64,000 nucleotides of DNA from an uncultured Prevotellaceae bacterium (GCA_902786665.1 CADADN010000011.1:1-64000), one strand, 5' to 3'; positions 1-9,200 are shown, counted from the first letter of the stretch. Translations and numbers: made by a program. The notes: generated from the letters alone by a model not told the origin.

Positions 1-9
1 ACCCCCCGT

Positions 10-90
10 CCCCCTCCCGACATCGGGAGGGGGCTCAACCGCACCTCCTCGGTGCTCGTTCATTAAGGTACCGCTCCCTTAAAGCGGTCG
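10..90. other. Stem-loops at the window edge
   Basis: The first 215 bases hold no convincing gene. Positions 10-20 and 23-33 form a perfect 11-bp GC-rich stem with a 2-base loop, and positions 70-75 and 85-90 form a 6-bp stem. Neither is followed by a clear T-run on either strand, so they are recorded only as hairpins, possibly the 3' region of a gene lying outside the window. Confidence 0.4.
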
Positions 91-215
91 CTGTGATGTT
101 TTTACGCAACAAAGTTGCGATTTTCTGTGTTCGCTTCGCTCACCTTGGTCTGTCTTTACCCAACCGTCTTTACTACATCAACAATAAATCGTGGTACAAG
201 CGAGAGAAAAATAAC

Positions 216-256
216 CAAGAATGTTCTTGTCGTTGTTCGCCGCCAGAACATTCTTG
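216..256 (-). terminator. Intrinsic terminator of the zinc-type P-type ATPase gene
   Basis: A perfect 12-bp inverted repeat (216-227 with 245-256) lies just past the stop of the leftward ATPase gene. On the minus strand it is followed by a T-rich run (the complement of 205-214). This fits a Rho-independent terminator. Confidence 0.65.
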
Positions 257-270
257 TTGTGGCAAATCCG

Positions 271-2280
271 TCATGCCTTCAGCGTCCTCATGGCGTTGAG
301 CACGGCGAGCACGGTGACACCCACATCGGCGAATACCGCCATCCACATGGTTGCCAGTCCAAGTGAAGCGAGGATGAGCACTGCCACCTTGATGCCGATG
401 GCCATCCAAACGTTTTGCCGAGCGATGGCGAGCGTGCGTCTTGCGATGGCGATGGCAGTAGCGATTTTCGTAGGATGGTCGTCCATGAGCACCACGTCGG
501 CAGCCTCGATGGCGGCATCGCTTCCCAGTCCACCCATGGCGATGCCCACGTCGGCCAGTGCGAGGACGGGGGCGTCGTTGATGCCGTCGCCCACGAAAGC
601 CACTCCCATGTCCTTTGGCTTCCCCTCGATGAGTTGTCTCATATGCTCCACCTTGTCCTGAGGCAGCAGTCCGGCATGGTATTCGTCGAGTGCCAGTTGC
701 TTTGCCACGTGTGCCGCCACCTCCTCACGGTCGCCGGTGAGCATCGCCACGTGTCGCACCCCCATCTCCCGAAGAAGGGAGATGGCCTTCGCGCTGTCCT
801 CCTTCACCTTGTCGCTGATGGCGATGTGTCCTGCATATACTCCGTCGATGGCCACGTGGATGACAGTACCGACGTGCGGGCAGTCGTTCCATCTCGCCCC
901 CACGGCCTCCATCATACGCGTATTGCCCACGCATACCAAGCGGCCCTCCACCTTGGCCCGTATGCCTTGTCCAGCCACTTCCTCCACCTCTTCCACCAGG
1001 CAGCCGTCGGTGGCCTCGTCGGGGAAGGCATCGCGCAGGGCGGCGCCTATGGGATGCGTGCTGTAATGCTCCACGTGAGCTGCCAGATGCAACAGGTGCC
1101 TTTCGTCGCAAGTCTCGGGATGGACTGCCTCCACGGCGAACTTCCCATGGGTGAGCGTCCCCGTCTTGTCGAGCACCACCATGTCTGTTCGTGCCAACAT
1201 ATCGAGATAGTTGCTCCCTTTTACCAGGATGCCTTTTCTTGACGCTCCTCCGATGCCGCCGAAGAAGGTGAGCGGTACGCTGAGGACCAGTGCGCAGGGG
1301 CACGACACCACGAGGAAGATGAGTGCGCGATGCAGCCAGGTGGGGAATGTAGTGGCAAACTGTCCCGACAGTAGCGGTGGAACCAATGCCAACAGCAATG
1401 CTCCGATGACCACCACGGGAGTGTAGTAGCGTGCGAAGCGTGTGATGAAGTTCTCGCTGCGCGACTTGTGTTCGCTGGCGTTCTCCACGAGGTCGATGAT
1501 CTTTGACGCCGTGCTCTCTCCATAGCTCTTGGTCACCTTGACCCTCACCATGCCGGAGAGATTGACGCATCCAGAGAACACCTCGTCGCCCACTCCCGCC
1601 TCCCGTGGCAGGCTCTCGCCGGTGAGCGCCACCGTGTTGAGTTGGGTTGTTCCTTCTGTCACCACGCCGTCAAGCGGTATCCGTTCTCCGGGTTTCACCA
1701 CGATGATGTCACCGGGTTTCACCTGCTCCGGAGACATACGCTCGAGCTGTCCCCCATGTTCCACGAATGCCACGTCCGGGCGAATGTTCATCAGTTGGGC
1801 GATGCTCTCTCGACTCTTTCCCTCGGCATAACCCTCGAAGAGTTCGCCGACCTGGAAGAAGAGCATGACGAAGACAGCTTCAGGAAACTCCGTCTCCGCT
1901 CCCGGCAGGAATCCGATGCATAGTGCACCGATGGTTGCCACCGCCATGAGGAAGTCCTCGTTGAACACGTCTCCATGGCAGATGCCCTCCCACGCCTCCT
2001 GTAGTGTCTCGTGGCCGGCGACGAGGTAGGGTAGGAGATAGACGAGCAACAGTTGCCACGTAGGCAACTTGCAGGTGTGTTCCACCACCACCGCCGCCAC
2101 TAGCAACACGGCAGCGATGACGATTTTCAGGATCTGGCCTTTTATGCTCCCGTTGTGCTCGTGGTGATGCTCGTGGTGATGTTCGTGGCCTTCTTCGTGG
2201 TCGTGATGATGCTCGTGATGATGCGGATGGCCTTTTGAACAGCCATGCTCGCAATGTTCTTGATGATGTGTATGTGCCAT
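271..2280 (-). CDS. P1B-2 type heavy-metal (Zn/Cd/Pb) exporting ATPase
   Basis: A 669-residue inner-membrane pump expected to export divalent soft metals using ATP. All catalytic motifs are visible: TGES near residue 218, CPC in the metal-binding membrane segment near 327, the phosphorylated Asp in DKTGT near 369, the nucleotide-binding HP motif near 408 and GDGIND near 563. The last two membrane segments carry a Lys (IGIKV) and DVG, the signature of the Zn/Cd/Pb subgroup. The N-terminus has no HMA domain; instead residues 3-43 are extremely His-rich, probably a metal-chelating tail. The open frame extends upstream to 2448, but that part crosses the promoter and palindromes, so the ATG at 2280 is chosen. 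It has its own promoter and terminator. No dedicated regulator gene is in view. Confidence 0.93.
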   Translation of the reverse strand: MAHTHHQEHCEHGCSKGHPHHHEHHHDHEEGHEHHHEHHHEHNGSIKGQILKIVIAAVLLVAAVVVEHTCKLPTWQLLLVYLLPYLVAGHETLQEAWEGICHGDVFNEDFLMAVATIGALCIGFLPGAETEFPEAVFVMLFFQVGELFEGYAEGKSRESIAQLMNIRPDVAFVEHGGQLERMSPEQVKPGDIIVVKPGERIPLDGVVTEGTTQLNTVALTGESLPREAGVGDEVFSGCVNLSGMVRVKVTKSYGESTASKIIDLVENASEHKSRSENFITRFARYYTPVVVIGALLLALVPPLLSGQFATTFPTWLHRALIFLVVSCPCALVLSVPLTFFGGIGGASRKGILVKGSNYLDMLARTDMVVLDKTGTLTHGKFAVEAVHPETCDERHLLHLAAHVEHYSTHPIGAALRDAFPDEATDGCLVEEVEEVAGQGIRAKVEGRLVCVGNTRMMEAVGARWNDCPHVGTVIHVAIDGVYAGHIAISDKVKEDSAKAISLLREMGVRHVAMLTGDREEVAAHVAKQLALDEYHAGLLPQDKVEHMRQLIEGKPKDMGVAFVGDGINDAPVLALADVGIAMGGLGSDAAIEAADVVLMDDHPTKIATAIAIARRTLAIARQNVWMAIGIKVAVLILASLGLATMWMAVFADVGVTVLAVLNAMRTLKA

Positions 2281-2306
2281 CTTTTCGTTGTTTTTGGTTT
2301 CTGGAT

Positions 2307-2315
2307 GCAAAGATA
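2307..2315 (-). promoter_or_regulatory. Bacteroidetes -7 promoter element of the zinc-type ATPase
   Basis: On the minus strand this reads TATCTTTGC, a match to TAnnTTTGC, 27 bp upstream of the chosen ATG. The nearest TTTG on that strand (2341-2344) is 25 bp away, longer than the usual 19-21, and lies inside the adjacent palindrome. Confidence 0.65.
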
Positions 2316-2325
2316 GGGTGAAAGT

Positions 2326-2344
2326 TTTGCAACCCGGTTGCAAA
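2326..2344. promoter_or_regulatory. 19-bp palindromic candidate operator upstream of the zinc-type ATPase
   Basis: TTTGCAACC-C-GGTTGCAAA is a perfect 9+1+9 palindrome lying between the -7 element and the region where a -33 element would sit. Its core GCAAC-N3-GTTGC is shared with the three palindromes at 2383, 3055 and 3121. Position and symmetry suggest a binding site for a dimeric metal-responsive repressor; the regulator is not in the window. Confidence 0.5.
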
Positions 2345-2382
2345 GATGGATTCTGCCACAAATCAAGGGGCGGCGATGGATG

Positions 2383-2401
2383 GCCGCAACACTGTTGCGG
2401 C
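2383..2401. repeat. Palindromic repeat, copy 1
   Basis: GCCGCAACA-C-TGTTGCGGC, a perfect 19-bp palindrome between the divergent promoters of the ATPase and the cohesin-like gene. Surrounding bases (2379-2405) are identical to those of copy 2 at 3051-3077. Confidence 0.75.
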
Positions 2402-2488
2402 ATAGCGAACAGGTGAGGATGGCGGGCGGTGGGACATCTTTTTTTCATCTTTCATCTTGATTTCTTTTTTTGATTGATGTGTTTTTTG

Positions 2489-2497
2489 TATTTTTGC
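2489..2497 (+). promoter_or_regulatory. -7 promoter element of the cohesin-like gene
   Basis: TATTTTTGC matches TAnnTTTGC. A TTTG at 2469-2472 lies 16 bp upstream. The ATG at 2532 is 34 bp downstream. Confidence 0.65.
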
Positions 2498-2531
2498 ACC
2501 CACAGAACTAAAAATCAAGAAAAGAAGTGAT

Positions 2532-3032
2532 ATGGAAAAATTGAAATTAATATGGACGATTCTGTTTGTTGTCGCCTTTTCCACGGTGGCCCATGCAGAC
2601 GACAGCATGTTTTCGGCCTCCAGTGCCACTTGCGCCCCGGGCCAAGAGGCTGTCATCGGCATCAGCCTCAACAACGCCAACGAAGTGAATGGTTTGCAGT
2701 TCGACATCTTGTTGCCTGAAGGCATCCAGTTGGTTATGGATGGCCAAGGCTCACCTCTCATCACCCCCACAGACCGCACGGAAGGCTTTTCTGTTATTTG
2801 CAAGAAATTGGAGTCGAACCGCTATCGCCTGATGTCCCTCTCATTCCAAGGGGCGAAAGTCAACGGCAATGCGGGTTTGGTGCTCTCCATGAGCGTCAAA
2901 TGCGATGCTGCGATGGAGAAAGGAGACCACAAGATTCGCTTCGAGGAAGTGCACGTGTCATATGCAAACACTGAATTGAACAAGACCGATTCCAATCTCC
3001 CGACTTTTGAGACGACGGTGACCGTGAAGTAG
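2532..3032 (+). CDS. Small secreted cohesin-like domain protein
   Basis: A 166-residue protein with a signal peptide (residues 1-22, ending VAHADD) and one beta-sandwich-like domain. The pattern of a Pro/Gly-rich strand, then NGLQFDILLPEGIQL, then a late hydrophobic strand resembles the cohesin-like domains of the proteins encoded at 48006 and 55974, but here there is no dockerin at the C-terminus. It probably acts outside the cytoplasmic membrane as a binding module; the ligand is unknown. The gene stands alone with its own promoter and ends at a bidirectional terminator shared with the converging GGGtGRT gene. It is bracketed by palindromic repeats. The cohesin assignment rests on pattern similarity read by eye. 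Confidence 0.7.
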   Translation: MEKLKLIWTILFVVAFSTVAHADDSMFSASSATCAPGQEAVIGISLNNANEVNGLQFDILLPEGIQLVMDGQGSPLITPTDRTEGFSVICKKLESNRYRLMSLSFQGAKVNGNAGLVLSMSVKCDAAMEKGDHKIRFEEVHVSYANTELNKTDSNLPTFETTVTVK

Positions 3033-3054
3033 CGGAGCTTGGCCGATGACGATG

Positions 3055-3073
3055 GCCGCAACACTGTTGCGGC
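3055..3073. repeat. Palindromic repeat, copy 2
   Basis: Identical to the 19-bp palindrome at 2383, and flanked by the same bases on both sides. It lies 23 bp after the stop of the cohesin-like gene. Confidence 0.75.
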
Positions 3074-3120
3074 ATAGTGGACGGGTGAGGATTGCGGGGC
3101 AGCAGGACGATGGCGGGATG

Positions 3121-3139
3121 GCCGCAGCACTGTTGCGGC
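3121..3139. repeat. Palindromic repeat, copy 3
   Basis: The same palindrome with one substitution in the left arm, 66 bp after copy 2. The preceding GATG is also conserved. Confidence 0.7.
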
Positions 3140-3144
3140 TATGG

Positions 3145-3229
3145 TCCCTAAGAACCTTAAAGCCCCTAAGGAACCTTAAAGCCCCTAAGGAACCTTAAAG
3201 CCCCTAAGGACCTTAAAGCCCCTAAGAAC
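3145..3229. repeat. Tandem CCTAAGG / CCTTAAAG array
   Basis: About four to five alternating units of roughly 19 bp, built from two similar half-units (CCCTAAGGAA and CCTTAAAG), between the palindromes and the terminator. No gene lies here. Confidence 0.8.
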
Positions 3230-3254
3230 TTTTGGCACAACACCTTGGAAAATC

Positions 3255-3286
3255 AAAGAATCCTGAGCAATGGCTCAGGATTCTTT
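3255..3286. terminator. Bidirectional terminator
   Basis: Perfect 14-bp inverted repeat with an AATG loop; the arms begin AAAG and end CTTT. It separates the converging cohesin-like gene and the GGGtGRT operon, so it can serve both. Confidence 0.8.
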
Positions 3287-3310
3287 GCGTTTCAGGCTTT
3301 TTAGCAGTTG

Positions 3311-4324
3311 TTATTTTTTGTTGAGTGCCATGTCTACGGTCACGGCGACAGCGACGGTGGCTCCCACCATCGGGTTGTTGCCCATGCCGAGGAATCCCAT
3401 CATCTCCACGTGTGCAGGCACGGAAGACGAGCCGGCGAACTGTGCGTCGCTATGCATGCGTCCCAGGGTGTCGGTCATGCCATAGGAAGCAGGGCCGGCA
3501 GCCATGTTGTCGGGGTGCAGGGTGCGGCCAGTACCGCCACCAGAAGCCACTGAGAAGTAAGGCTTTCCAGCGAGCACGCGCTCTTTCTTGTATGTGCCGG
3601 CCACCGGGTGCTGGAAGCGGGTGGGGTTGGTGGAGTTGCCGGTGATGGAGACGTCTACGTTCTCGTTCCAGAGGATGGCGACACCTTCGCGCACGTCATC
3701 GGCTCCGTAGCAGTTCACCTTGGCCCTTGGCCCATTGCTGTAAGCTTTCTTCTGCACGATTTCCAGTTTTCCAGTGTAGTAGTCGAACTTGGTCTGCACG
3801 TATGTGAATCCATTGATGCGGCTGATGATCATGGCAGCATCCTTGCCCAGTCCGTTGAGGATGGTGCGAAGTGGCTTTTTGCGCACTTTGTTGGCCATCT
3901 CAGCTATTTTGATGGCACCCTCGGCGGCGGCGAAGGACTCGTGTCCAGCGAGGAATGCGAAGCACTCGGTCTCCTCACGGAGCAGACGTGCGGCCAGGTT
4001 GCCGTGTCCGATACCCACCTTGCGGTCGTCGGCTACAGAACCAGGTATGCAGAAGCTCTGCAGTCCGATGCCGATGGCCTCTGCAGCGTCAGCAGCGTTT
4101 TTCACGCCCTTCTTGATGGCGATGGCAGCACCACAGACATAAGCCCATTTTGCGTTCTCGAAGCAGATACCCTGTGTGTCCTCGCAAATCTGGTAGGGGT
4201 CGATGCCTATTGACTCACAAATCTCGTTAGCCTCCTCGATGGACTTGATGCCATTTTCGTTGAGCGCGGCGAGTACTTGGTTGATGCGGCGCTCCTGACT
4301 CTCGAATTTCACTTCTCTTATCAT
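3311..4324 (-). CDS. GGGtGRT family protein
   Basis: A 337-residue cytoplasmic protein containing the family-defining Gly-rich stretch SVASGGGTGRT near residue 265, plus further Gly- and Ala-rich segments. The family is widespread in anaerobic bacteria and usually sits beside an iron-sulfur cluster scaffold gene, as it does here. The biochemical role of the family is not established. The start is supported by a strong AGGAGG ribosome-binding site (minus strand, about 4334-4339), which is uncommon in Bacteroidetes. It is the second gene of a two-gene leftward operon, 14 bp after the scaffold gene. Confidence 0.88.
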   Translation of the reverse strand: MIREVKFESQERRINQVLAALNENGIKSIEEANEICESIGIDPYQICEDTQGICFENAKWAYVCGAAIAIKKGVKNAADAAEAIGIGLQSFCIPGSVADDRKVGIGHGNLAARLLREETECFAFLAGHESFAAAEGAIKIAEMANKVRKKPLRTILNGLGKDAAMIISRINGFTYVQTKFDYYTGKLEIVQKKAYSNGPRAKVNCYGADDVREGVAILWNENVDVSITGNSTNPTRFQHPVAGTYKKERVLAGKPYFSVASGGGTGRTLHPDNMAAGPASYGMTDTLGRMHSDAQFAGSSSVPAHVEMMGFLGMGNNPMVGATVAVAVTVDMALNKK

Positions 4325-4338
4325 ATACTGTTTCCTCC

Positions 4339-5040
4339 TTATTCTTTACGTGGGTCAATCGTCTTCACTACACCTTGCTCGGCGGTTGTCCTTCCATATG
4401 TGCCAGTGAACTTCTTCACGGCCTCGTTGGCGTCCATGCCAGCCTTGATGGCTTCCATCATCTTGCCCAGGTGAACATACTCGTATCCGCATACCTGAGA
4501 GTCCTCGTCGAGGAACATCTTGGTGATGTATCCTTCTGTCAGTTCGAGGTAGCGAGTGCCTTTGGCCTTTGTGCCATAGAGCGTGCCAGTCTGGCTTCTC
4601 AGACCCTTGCCAAGGTCTTCCAGTCCGGCGCCGATCACCAGGCCACCCTCGGAGAAGGCGCTCTGAGTGCGTCCGTAAACCACTTGCAGGAAGAGTTCGC
4701 GCATGGCGGTGTTGATGGCGTCGCACACCAAGTCGGTGTTCAGAGCCTCAAGGATGGTCTTTCCAGGCAGGATTTCCGATGCCATGGCAGCGGAGTGTGT
4801 CATGCCTGTGCATCCGATGGTCTCTACGAGGCATTCCTCGATGATGCCATCCTTGATGTTCAAGGACAGCTTGCACGTTCCCTGTTGAGGAGCGCACCAA
4901 CCTATACCGTGGGTGTAGCCGGAGATATCCTTGATCTCCTTTGCCTGAATCCATTTGCCCTCCTCGGGAATGGGGGCTGGTCCGTGATGTGGACCTTTCG
5001 CAACAACACACATGTTGTTGACTTCATTGGAATAAGTCAT
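4339..5040 (-). CDS. Iron-sulfur cluster assembly scaffold protein, IscU/NifU-like
   Basis: A 233-residue protein of the IscU/NifU-N scaffold fold, which transiently assembles Fe-S clusters on conserved cysteines. Visible cysteines include those in GWCAPQQGTC, IEECLVETIGCTGMTHSAAM and DLVCDAIN; the GCTG..HSAAM segment is typical of scaffold proteins. At 233 residues it is longer than IscU (about 130), the extension being a C-terminal region with a helical tail. It heads the operon with the GGGtGRT gene, implying a joint role in metal or cluster handling. The ATG at 5040 follows a -7 promoter element 62 bp upstream. Confidence 0.85.
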   Translation of the reverse strand: MTYSNEVNNMCVVAKGPHHGPAPIPEEGKWIQAKEIKDISGYTHGIGWCAPQQGTCKLSLNIKDGIIEECLVETIGCTGMTHSAAMASEILPGKTILEALNTDLVCDAINTAMRELFLQVVYGRTQSAFSEGGLVIGAGLEDLGKGLRSQTGTLYGTKAKGTRYLELTEGYITKMFLDEDSQVCGYEYVHLGKMMEAIKAGMDANEAVKKFTGTYGRTTAEQGVVKTIDPRKE

Positions 5041-5102
5041 GTTGCTTAAAGAGTTTTATAATGAAAAATAGAATAATGTAGGTTCATCTTGCTGATTTGC
5101 AT

Positions 5103-5111
5103 GCAAAGTTA
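5103..5111 (-). promoter_or_regulatory. -7 promoter element of the scaffold/GGGtGRT operon
   Basis: On the minus strand this reads TAACTTTGC, a match to TAnnTTTGC, 62 bp upstream of the scaffold start codon. No well-spaced TTTG was found. Confidence 0.6.
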
Positions 5112-5210
5112 CAAAAAAATCAATTAAGCGAGCAAGAAAGATGTTTATTTCTTTCTTCGAGTGTGAGATTTTTCTATAAAAAACGAATAAAAAGCCAAAA
5201 TGTTATTTGA

Positions 5211-5246
5211 GATTTCCTAGTATTTCTAGTATTCCTAGGATTTCCT
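5211..5246. repeat. Short CCTAG tandem array
   Basis: Three to four degenerate units of TTTCCTAG / ATTCCTAGT between divergent transcription units; same family as the arrays at 12414, 34406, 36911, 37268 and 47651. The rest of 5041-5401 holds only promoter elements. Confidence 0.65.
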
Positions 5247-5369
5247 ACAACTTCCAATATTTATGCCCGGAATGCAGAATAATTGGCAGCATGCATTCTC
5301 TATGTGGCATTTTTATCCATCAAGGTGTTGTTTTTCCACTTGTTTTGTCACTATTTCCTTTTTTTGTTG

Positions 5370-5378
5370 TAACTTTGC
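5370..5378 (+). promoter_or_regulatory. -7 promoter element of the DMP19-like gene
   Basis: TAACTTTGC, with a TTTG at 5344-5347 spaced 22 bp upstream. It places the transcription start just before the ATG at 5402, which decides that start over the longer open frame from 5207. Confidence 0.65.
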
Positions 5379-5401
5379 ACATTCAAAATGACATTATTAA
5401 T

Positions 5402-5911
5402 ATGAAAGATGTTGTCGTAAGAGAGAGCGATTTGGTGAAGGCCGGCGAGGAAGGCATGGACGAGTTTGTCGGAGTCTTCGTCAAGGCCATTTATGATGCC
5501 ATAGGAGGTACGCTCGACGCACAGTCGCTGCCACAGCTCAACGCCGACCAGGTGACGCTGCTCGCCTATGTCATCCTTCGCGATGAAGTGATGGATGGCG
5601 GTTTCGTGCAACTCATCCACAACGGATACGGTTCTTTCATTTTCAAGAACCCCTTCTCGAAGATGATGCGACAGTGGGGTCTGGACGCCCTTGCATCGCT
5701 TGTCAACAAGGCGCACAAGCCCTATTCCCATCACCACGAGGAGATAGAGAGCGAGTGTAGCGACGAGGAATTCATGGCTCTTTTTGAAAGGATGCCCGAA
5801 TTCGACGAGTATGACGACGAGTTTGTGGAGAACGAAGAGGAGTGGACCTCGGCCGTAGCTTATTACATCGACGAGCACCTCCCTCGTTTCGCCACCATTA
5901 TCAAGGATTAA
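5402..5911 (+). CDS. DMP19-like (DUF4375) acidic protein
   Basis: A 169-residue, strongly acidic cytoplasmic protein. The central [20 protein letters not shown] and the C-terminal acidic block ([18 protein letters not shown]) match the pattern of the DMP19/DUF4375 family. The Neisseria founder member is a DNA mimic that binds a repressor; whether this homologue does so is not known. An HHHEE patch lies near residue 110. The start at 5402 is set by the promoter just upstream. Its stop is one base before smpB, so the two are translationally coupled. Confidence 0.72.
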   Translation: MKDVVVRESDLVKAGEEGMDEFVGVFVKAIYDAIGGTLDAQSLPQLNADQVTLLAYVILRDEVMDGGFVQLIHNGYGSFIFKNPFSKMMRQWGLDALASLVNKAHKPYSHHHEEIESECSDEEFMALFERMPEFDEYDDEFVENEEEWTSAVAYYIDEHLPRFATIIKD

Positions 5912-5912
5912 G

Positions 5913-6392
5913 ATGAACAAGGAACAGCAATTGCTCAGGAAGAAGAGTCCTGTGCAAATCAAGAACAAGAAGGCCTCATTTGAATATTTTCTCGTAGAAA
6001 CATACACCGCCGGTATAGTGCTCACAGGTACGGAGATCAAGTCCATCCGCTTGGGCAAAGCCTCGTTGGTGGATGCCTATTGCTCCATCATCAATGGCGA
6101 GATGTGGGTGCTGGGGATGAGCATCTCTCCCTATTTCTATGGCTCCTATTCCAACCATGTGATGCGTCGCGACCGCAAATTGCTGCTCAACAAGCGCGAA
6201 ATCCGCCGCTTGCAGGACGCCACCAAGCAGCCCGGCTTCACCATCATCCCCACGCTTGTCTTCATCGATGACAAGGGACGTGCCAAGATGGACATCGCCC
6301 TTGCCAAGGGAAAGAAACTATACGACAAGCGTCAAACCCTCAAGGAGAAAGAAGACCGCCGAGAGATGGACAGGGCAAAAAAGGTATACTAA
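5913..6392 (+). CDS. smpB: SsrA-binding protein SmpB
   Basis: A 159-residue RNA-binding protein that delivers tmRNA to stalled ribosomes for trans-translation. The usual order is seen: the beta-barrel core with [21 protein letters not shown], the [15 protein letters not shown] segment, and a basic C-terminal tail ([26 protein letters not shown]) that enters the decoding channel. Length is normal. It starts one base after the upstream stop and is followed 45 bp later by metH. The tmRNA gene is not in the window. Confidence 0.96.
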   Translation: MNKEQQLLRKKSPVQIKNKKASFEYFLVETYTAGIVLTGTEIKSIRLGKASLVDAYCSIINGEMWVLGMSISPYFYGSYSNHVMRRDRKLLLNKREIRRLQDATKQPGFTIIPTLVFIDDKGRAKMDIALAKGKKLYDKRQTLKEKEDRREMDRAKKVY

Positions 6393-6437
6393 GTCCATTC
6401 CCAGCCTATTCCCCAACCCAGCATTCCGCATCCGACA

Positions 6438-9200
6438 ATGACCACCCTCGAACAAACCCTCCGCCAGCGCATCGCCATCCTCGACGGTGCCATGGGAACC
6501 AAGATACAGCAATACAAGCTTTCGGAAAGCGACTTCCATGGCTATCGGTTCCGAAACAACCATTCCTTGTTCATGGGTAACAACGACGTGCTCAATCTCA
6601 CGCGTCCCGACGTGATCAACGACATCCATTGCAAATATCTGCAAGCAGGAGCCGACATCATCACCACCAACACTTTCAGTTCTCAGCGCATCTCTCAGTC
6701 AGACTACCATCTAGCTGACTACAGCCGTCAGATGGCGTTGGAAGGAGCCCGCATCGCCAGAAGGGCCGTCACCAAATATGCCACCCCCGAACATCCCCGT
6801 TGGGTGGCGGGTTCCATAGGTCCCACCAACAAGTCGTGCTCGATGAGCCCCGACGTTTCCGACCCAGGTGCCCGCGCCGTCACTTATGACAAGCTGCTCA
6901 AGGCCTATCTTGAAGAGGTCGACGCCTTGATGGAAGGTGGTGTGGACCTCATTCTCATAGAAACCATCTTCGACACGCTCAATGCCAAGGCAGCCATCGA
7001 TGCAGCAACCCAAGTCATGGAAAAGCGAGGAACCCGTCTTCCCATCATGCTTTCCATCACCATCAGCGACCTTGCCGGTAGGACACTCAGCGGACAGACG
7101 ATAGAAGCCTTCCTTGCCAGTGTCAGCAGTTACGACATTTTCTCCATCGGCTTGAACTGTTCCTTCGGGGCGGCGCAGATGAAACCCTTCCTTCAAGACC
7201 TCGCCTCCAAGGCCCCCTGTTATGTGTCGGCCTATCCCAACGCCGGCCTTCCCAATTCCATGGGGCTTTACGACGAGACGGCAGAGACGATGACTCCGCT
7301 TATGGAGCAGCTCGTAGACGAAGGTCTGGTGAACATCATAGGAGGCTGTTGCGGCACCGACGAGCATTTCATCAAGATGTTTGCAGAAATGGTGCGAGGC
7401 AAGGTGCCACGCGTGCCCGCTCCCAGAACCCGAGCCATTCAACTCAGCGGTCTTGAACCCCTCGTCGTCACCCCCGAGGTGGGTTTTGTCAACGTGGGAG
7501 AGCGCTGCAACGTTGCCGGCTCACGCAAGTTCCTGCGCCTCATCAACGAGAAGAAGTACGACGAGGCGATGTCCATAGCCAGGAAGCAGGTGACCGATGG
7601 CGCCCGAGTGATAGACATCAACATGGACGACGGCCTTCTTGATGCAAAGAAGGAGATGACGACGTTTCTCAACCTCATCGCCTCCGAGCCCGACATTGCC
7701 AAAGTGCCCGTCATGATCGACTCTTCAGATTGGAAAGTCATCGTCGCCGCGCTCAAATGCGTCCAGGGAAAAGCCATCGTCAACTCCATCTCGCTCAAGG
7801 AAGGCGAGGCAGCTTTCTTGTCGAAGGCGCGCACCATCCGACGCTTCGGTGCGGCCGTGGTAGTCATGTGCTTCGACGAGGAAGGCCAGGCCACTTCCTA
7901 TGAGCGGCGAATCGCCATTGCCGGCCGGGCATATCATCTGCTCACTTACATCGTGGGCATGCCACCTTGCGACATCATCATCGACCCCAACGTGCTGGCC
8001 ATCGCCACAGGAATGGAAGAGCACGACACCTATGCCGCCGACTTCATCCGCACCTGTGGATGGATCAGGCAAAATCTCCCCGAGGCGCATGTCAGCGGTG
8101 GTGTGAGCAACCTTTCCTTCTCCTTCAGGGGCAACAACTACATACGCGAGGCCATGCATGCCGTCTTCCTCTACCATGCCATCAAGCAAGGCATGGACTT
8201 CGGCATCGTCAATCCCGCCACCAAGGTCGCTTACGACGACATACCGTCAGGAGAACTTGAAATCATCGAGGATGCCATCCTCTGCCGAACAGAAAATCCT
8301 TCCGCCCGTCTCATCGCACTTGCCGATGATATCAAGAGGAAGGCCGACGCCGAGAAAGCCGCATGTGCCAACGGCGGAGCGCCAGCGCCGAGCAAGGTTG
8401 AGGAATGGCGTAACGGCAGTGTGGAAGAGCGGCTCAAGGAATCGTTGAGACGAGGCATCGGCGACTTCCTCGCCGAGGACCTGGAGGAGGCCCTCTCGCT
8501 TTACCCACGTGCCGTGGACATCATCGAGGGCCCGCTTATGGCTGGAATGAACCTCGTGGGTGAACTTTTCGGATGCGGAAAGATGTTTCTGCCACAAGTG
8601 GTGAAGACAGCCCGCACCATGAAGCAAGCCGTGGCCATCCTGCAGCCACACATCGAGGCGCAGCGCAAAGGCAAGGCCGCCAAGGCGGGGAAAATCCTCC
8701 TCGCCACCGTCAAGGGCGACGTGCATGACATCGGGAAGAACATCGTTTCCGTCGTCATGGCCTGCAACAACTACGAAGTGGTGGACATGGGTGTCATGGT
8801 TCCTGCCGACCAGATTGTCAAGAAAGCCATAAAGGAAAAGGTGGACATCATAGGGTTGAGCGGTCTCATCACCCCGAGTCTGGAAGAGATGGTCAATGTG
8901 GCCAAAGAGTTGCGCAAGGCCGGGCTCGACATCCCCATCATGATAGGCGGCGCCACCACCAGCGAACTCCATGTGGCATTGAAAATCGCTCCTGTTTATG
9001 GCGGTCCCATCGTATGGATGAAGGATGCCTCGCAAAACGCCCTTGCGGCAGCAAAGTTGCTTGATGCGAAAGGCAAGGAAGCGTTTGCCGAGCAACTCAG
9101 CGAAGACTACCGCCAACTTCGCGACAACTACGACGACAATCAGCGTCAACTGCTTTCCATCGAGGAGGCAAGAAAGAGAAAACCCCGTTTTTTTGATTGA
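6438..9200 (+). CDS. metH: Cobalamin-dependent methionine synthase lacking the reactivation domain
   Basis: A 920-residue enzyme transferring the methyl group of 5-methyltetrahydrofolate to homocysteine via cobalamin. Domains in order: homocysteine-binding (1-325) with the zinc-ligand cysteines in GLNCSFG (about 240) and GGCCGTD (about 302); pterin-binding (about 345-610); cobalamin cap and B12-binding domain (about 670-895) with DVHDIGKN near 760 supplying the cobalt-coordinating His. It ends shortly after the B12 domain, so the roughly 330-residue C-terminal AdoMet-binding reactivation domain of the E. coli type is absent and reactivation must come from another protein. An Ala/Gly-rich linker (about 640-660) joins the halves. 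No cobalamin riboswitch was recognised upstream. Confidence 0.95.
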   Translation: MTTLEQTLRQRIAILDGAMGTKIQQYKLSESDFHGYRFRNNHSLFMGNNDVLNLTRPDVINDIHCKYLQAGADIITTNTFSSQRISQSDYHLADYSRQMALEGARIARRAVTKYATPEHPRWVAGSIGPTNKSCSMSPDVSDPGARAVTYDKLLKAYLEEVDALMEGGVDLILIETIFDTLNAKAAIDAATQVMEKRGTRLPIMLSITISDLAGRTLSGQTIEAFLASVSSYDIFSIGLNCSFGAAQMKPFLQDLASKAPCYVSAYPNAGLPNSMGLYDETAETMTPLMEQLVDEGLVNIIGGCCGTDEHFIKMFAEMVRGKVPRVPAPRTRAIQLSGLEPLVVTPEVGFVNVGERCNVAGSRKFLRLINEKKYDEAMSIARKQVTDGARVIDINMDDGLLDAKKEMTTFLNLIASEPDIAKVPVMIDSSDWKVIVAALKCVQGKAIVNSISLKEGEAAFLSKARTIRRFGAAVVVMCFDEEGQATSYERRIAIAGRAYHLLTYIVGMPPCDIIIDPNVLAIATGMEEHDTYAADFIRTCGWIRQNLPEAHVSGGVSNLSFSFRGNNYIREAMHAVFLYHAIKQGMDFGIVNPATKVAYDDIPSGELEIIEDAILCRTENPSARLIALADDIKRKADAEKAACANGGAPAPSKVEEWRNGSVEERLKESLRRGIGDFLAEDLEEALSLYPRAVDIIEGPLMAGMNLVGELFGCGKMFLPQVVKTARTMKQAVAILQPHIEAQRKGKAAKAGKILLATVKGDVHDIGKNIVSVVMACNNYEVVDMGVMVPADQIVKKAIKEKVDIIGLSGLITPSLEEMVNVAKELRKAGLDIPIMIGGATTSELHVALKIAPVYGGPIVWMKDASQNALAAAKLLDAKGKEAFAEQLSEDYRQLRDNYDDNQRQLLSIEEARKRKPRFFD

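Noticed and set aside
5207-5401. N-terminal extension of the DMP19-like protein
   Set aside because: The upstream codons cross a clear -7 promoter element and a tandem array; the ATG at 5402 fits the family length.
6393-6437. Cobalamin riboswitch upstream of metH
   Set aside because: The gap is 45 bp, too short for the element, and no B12-box-like sequence was seen.
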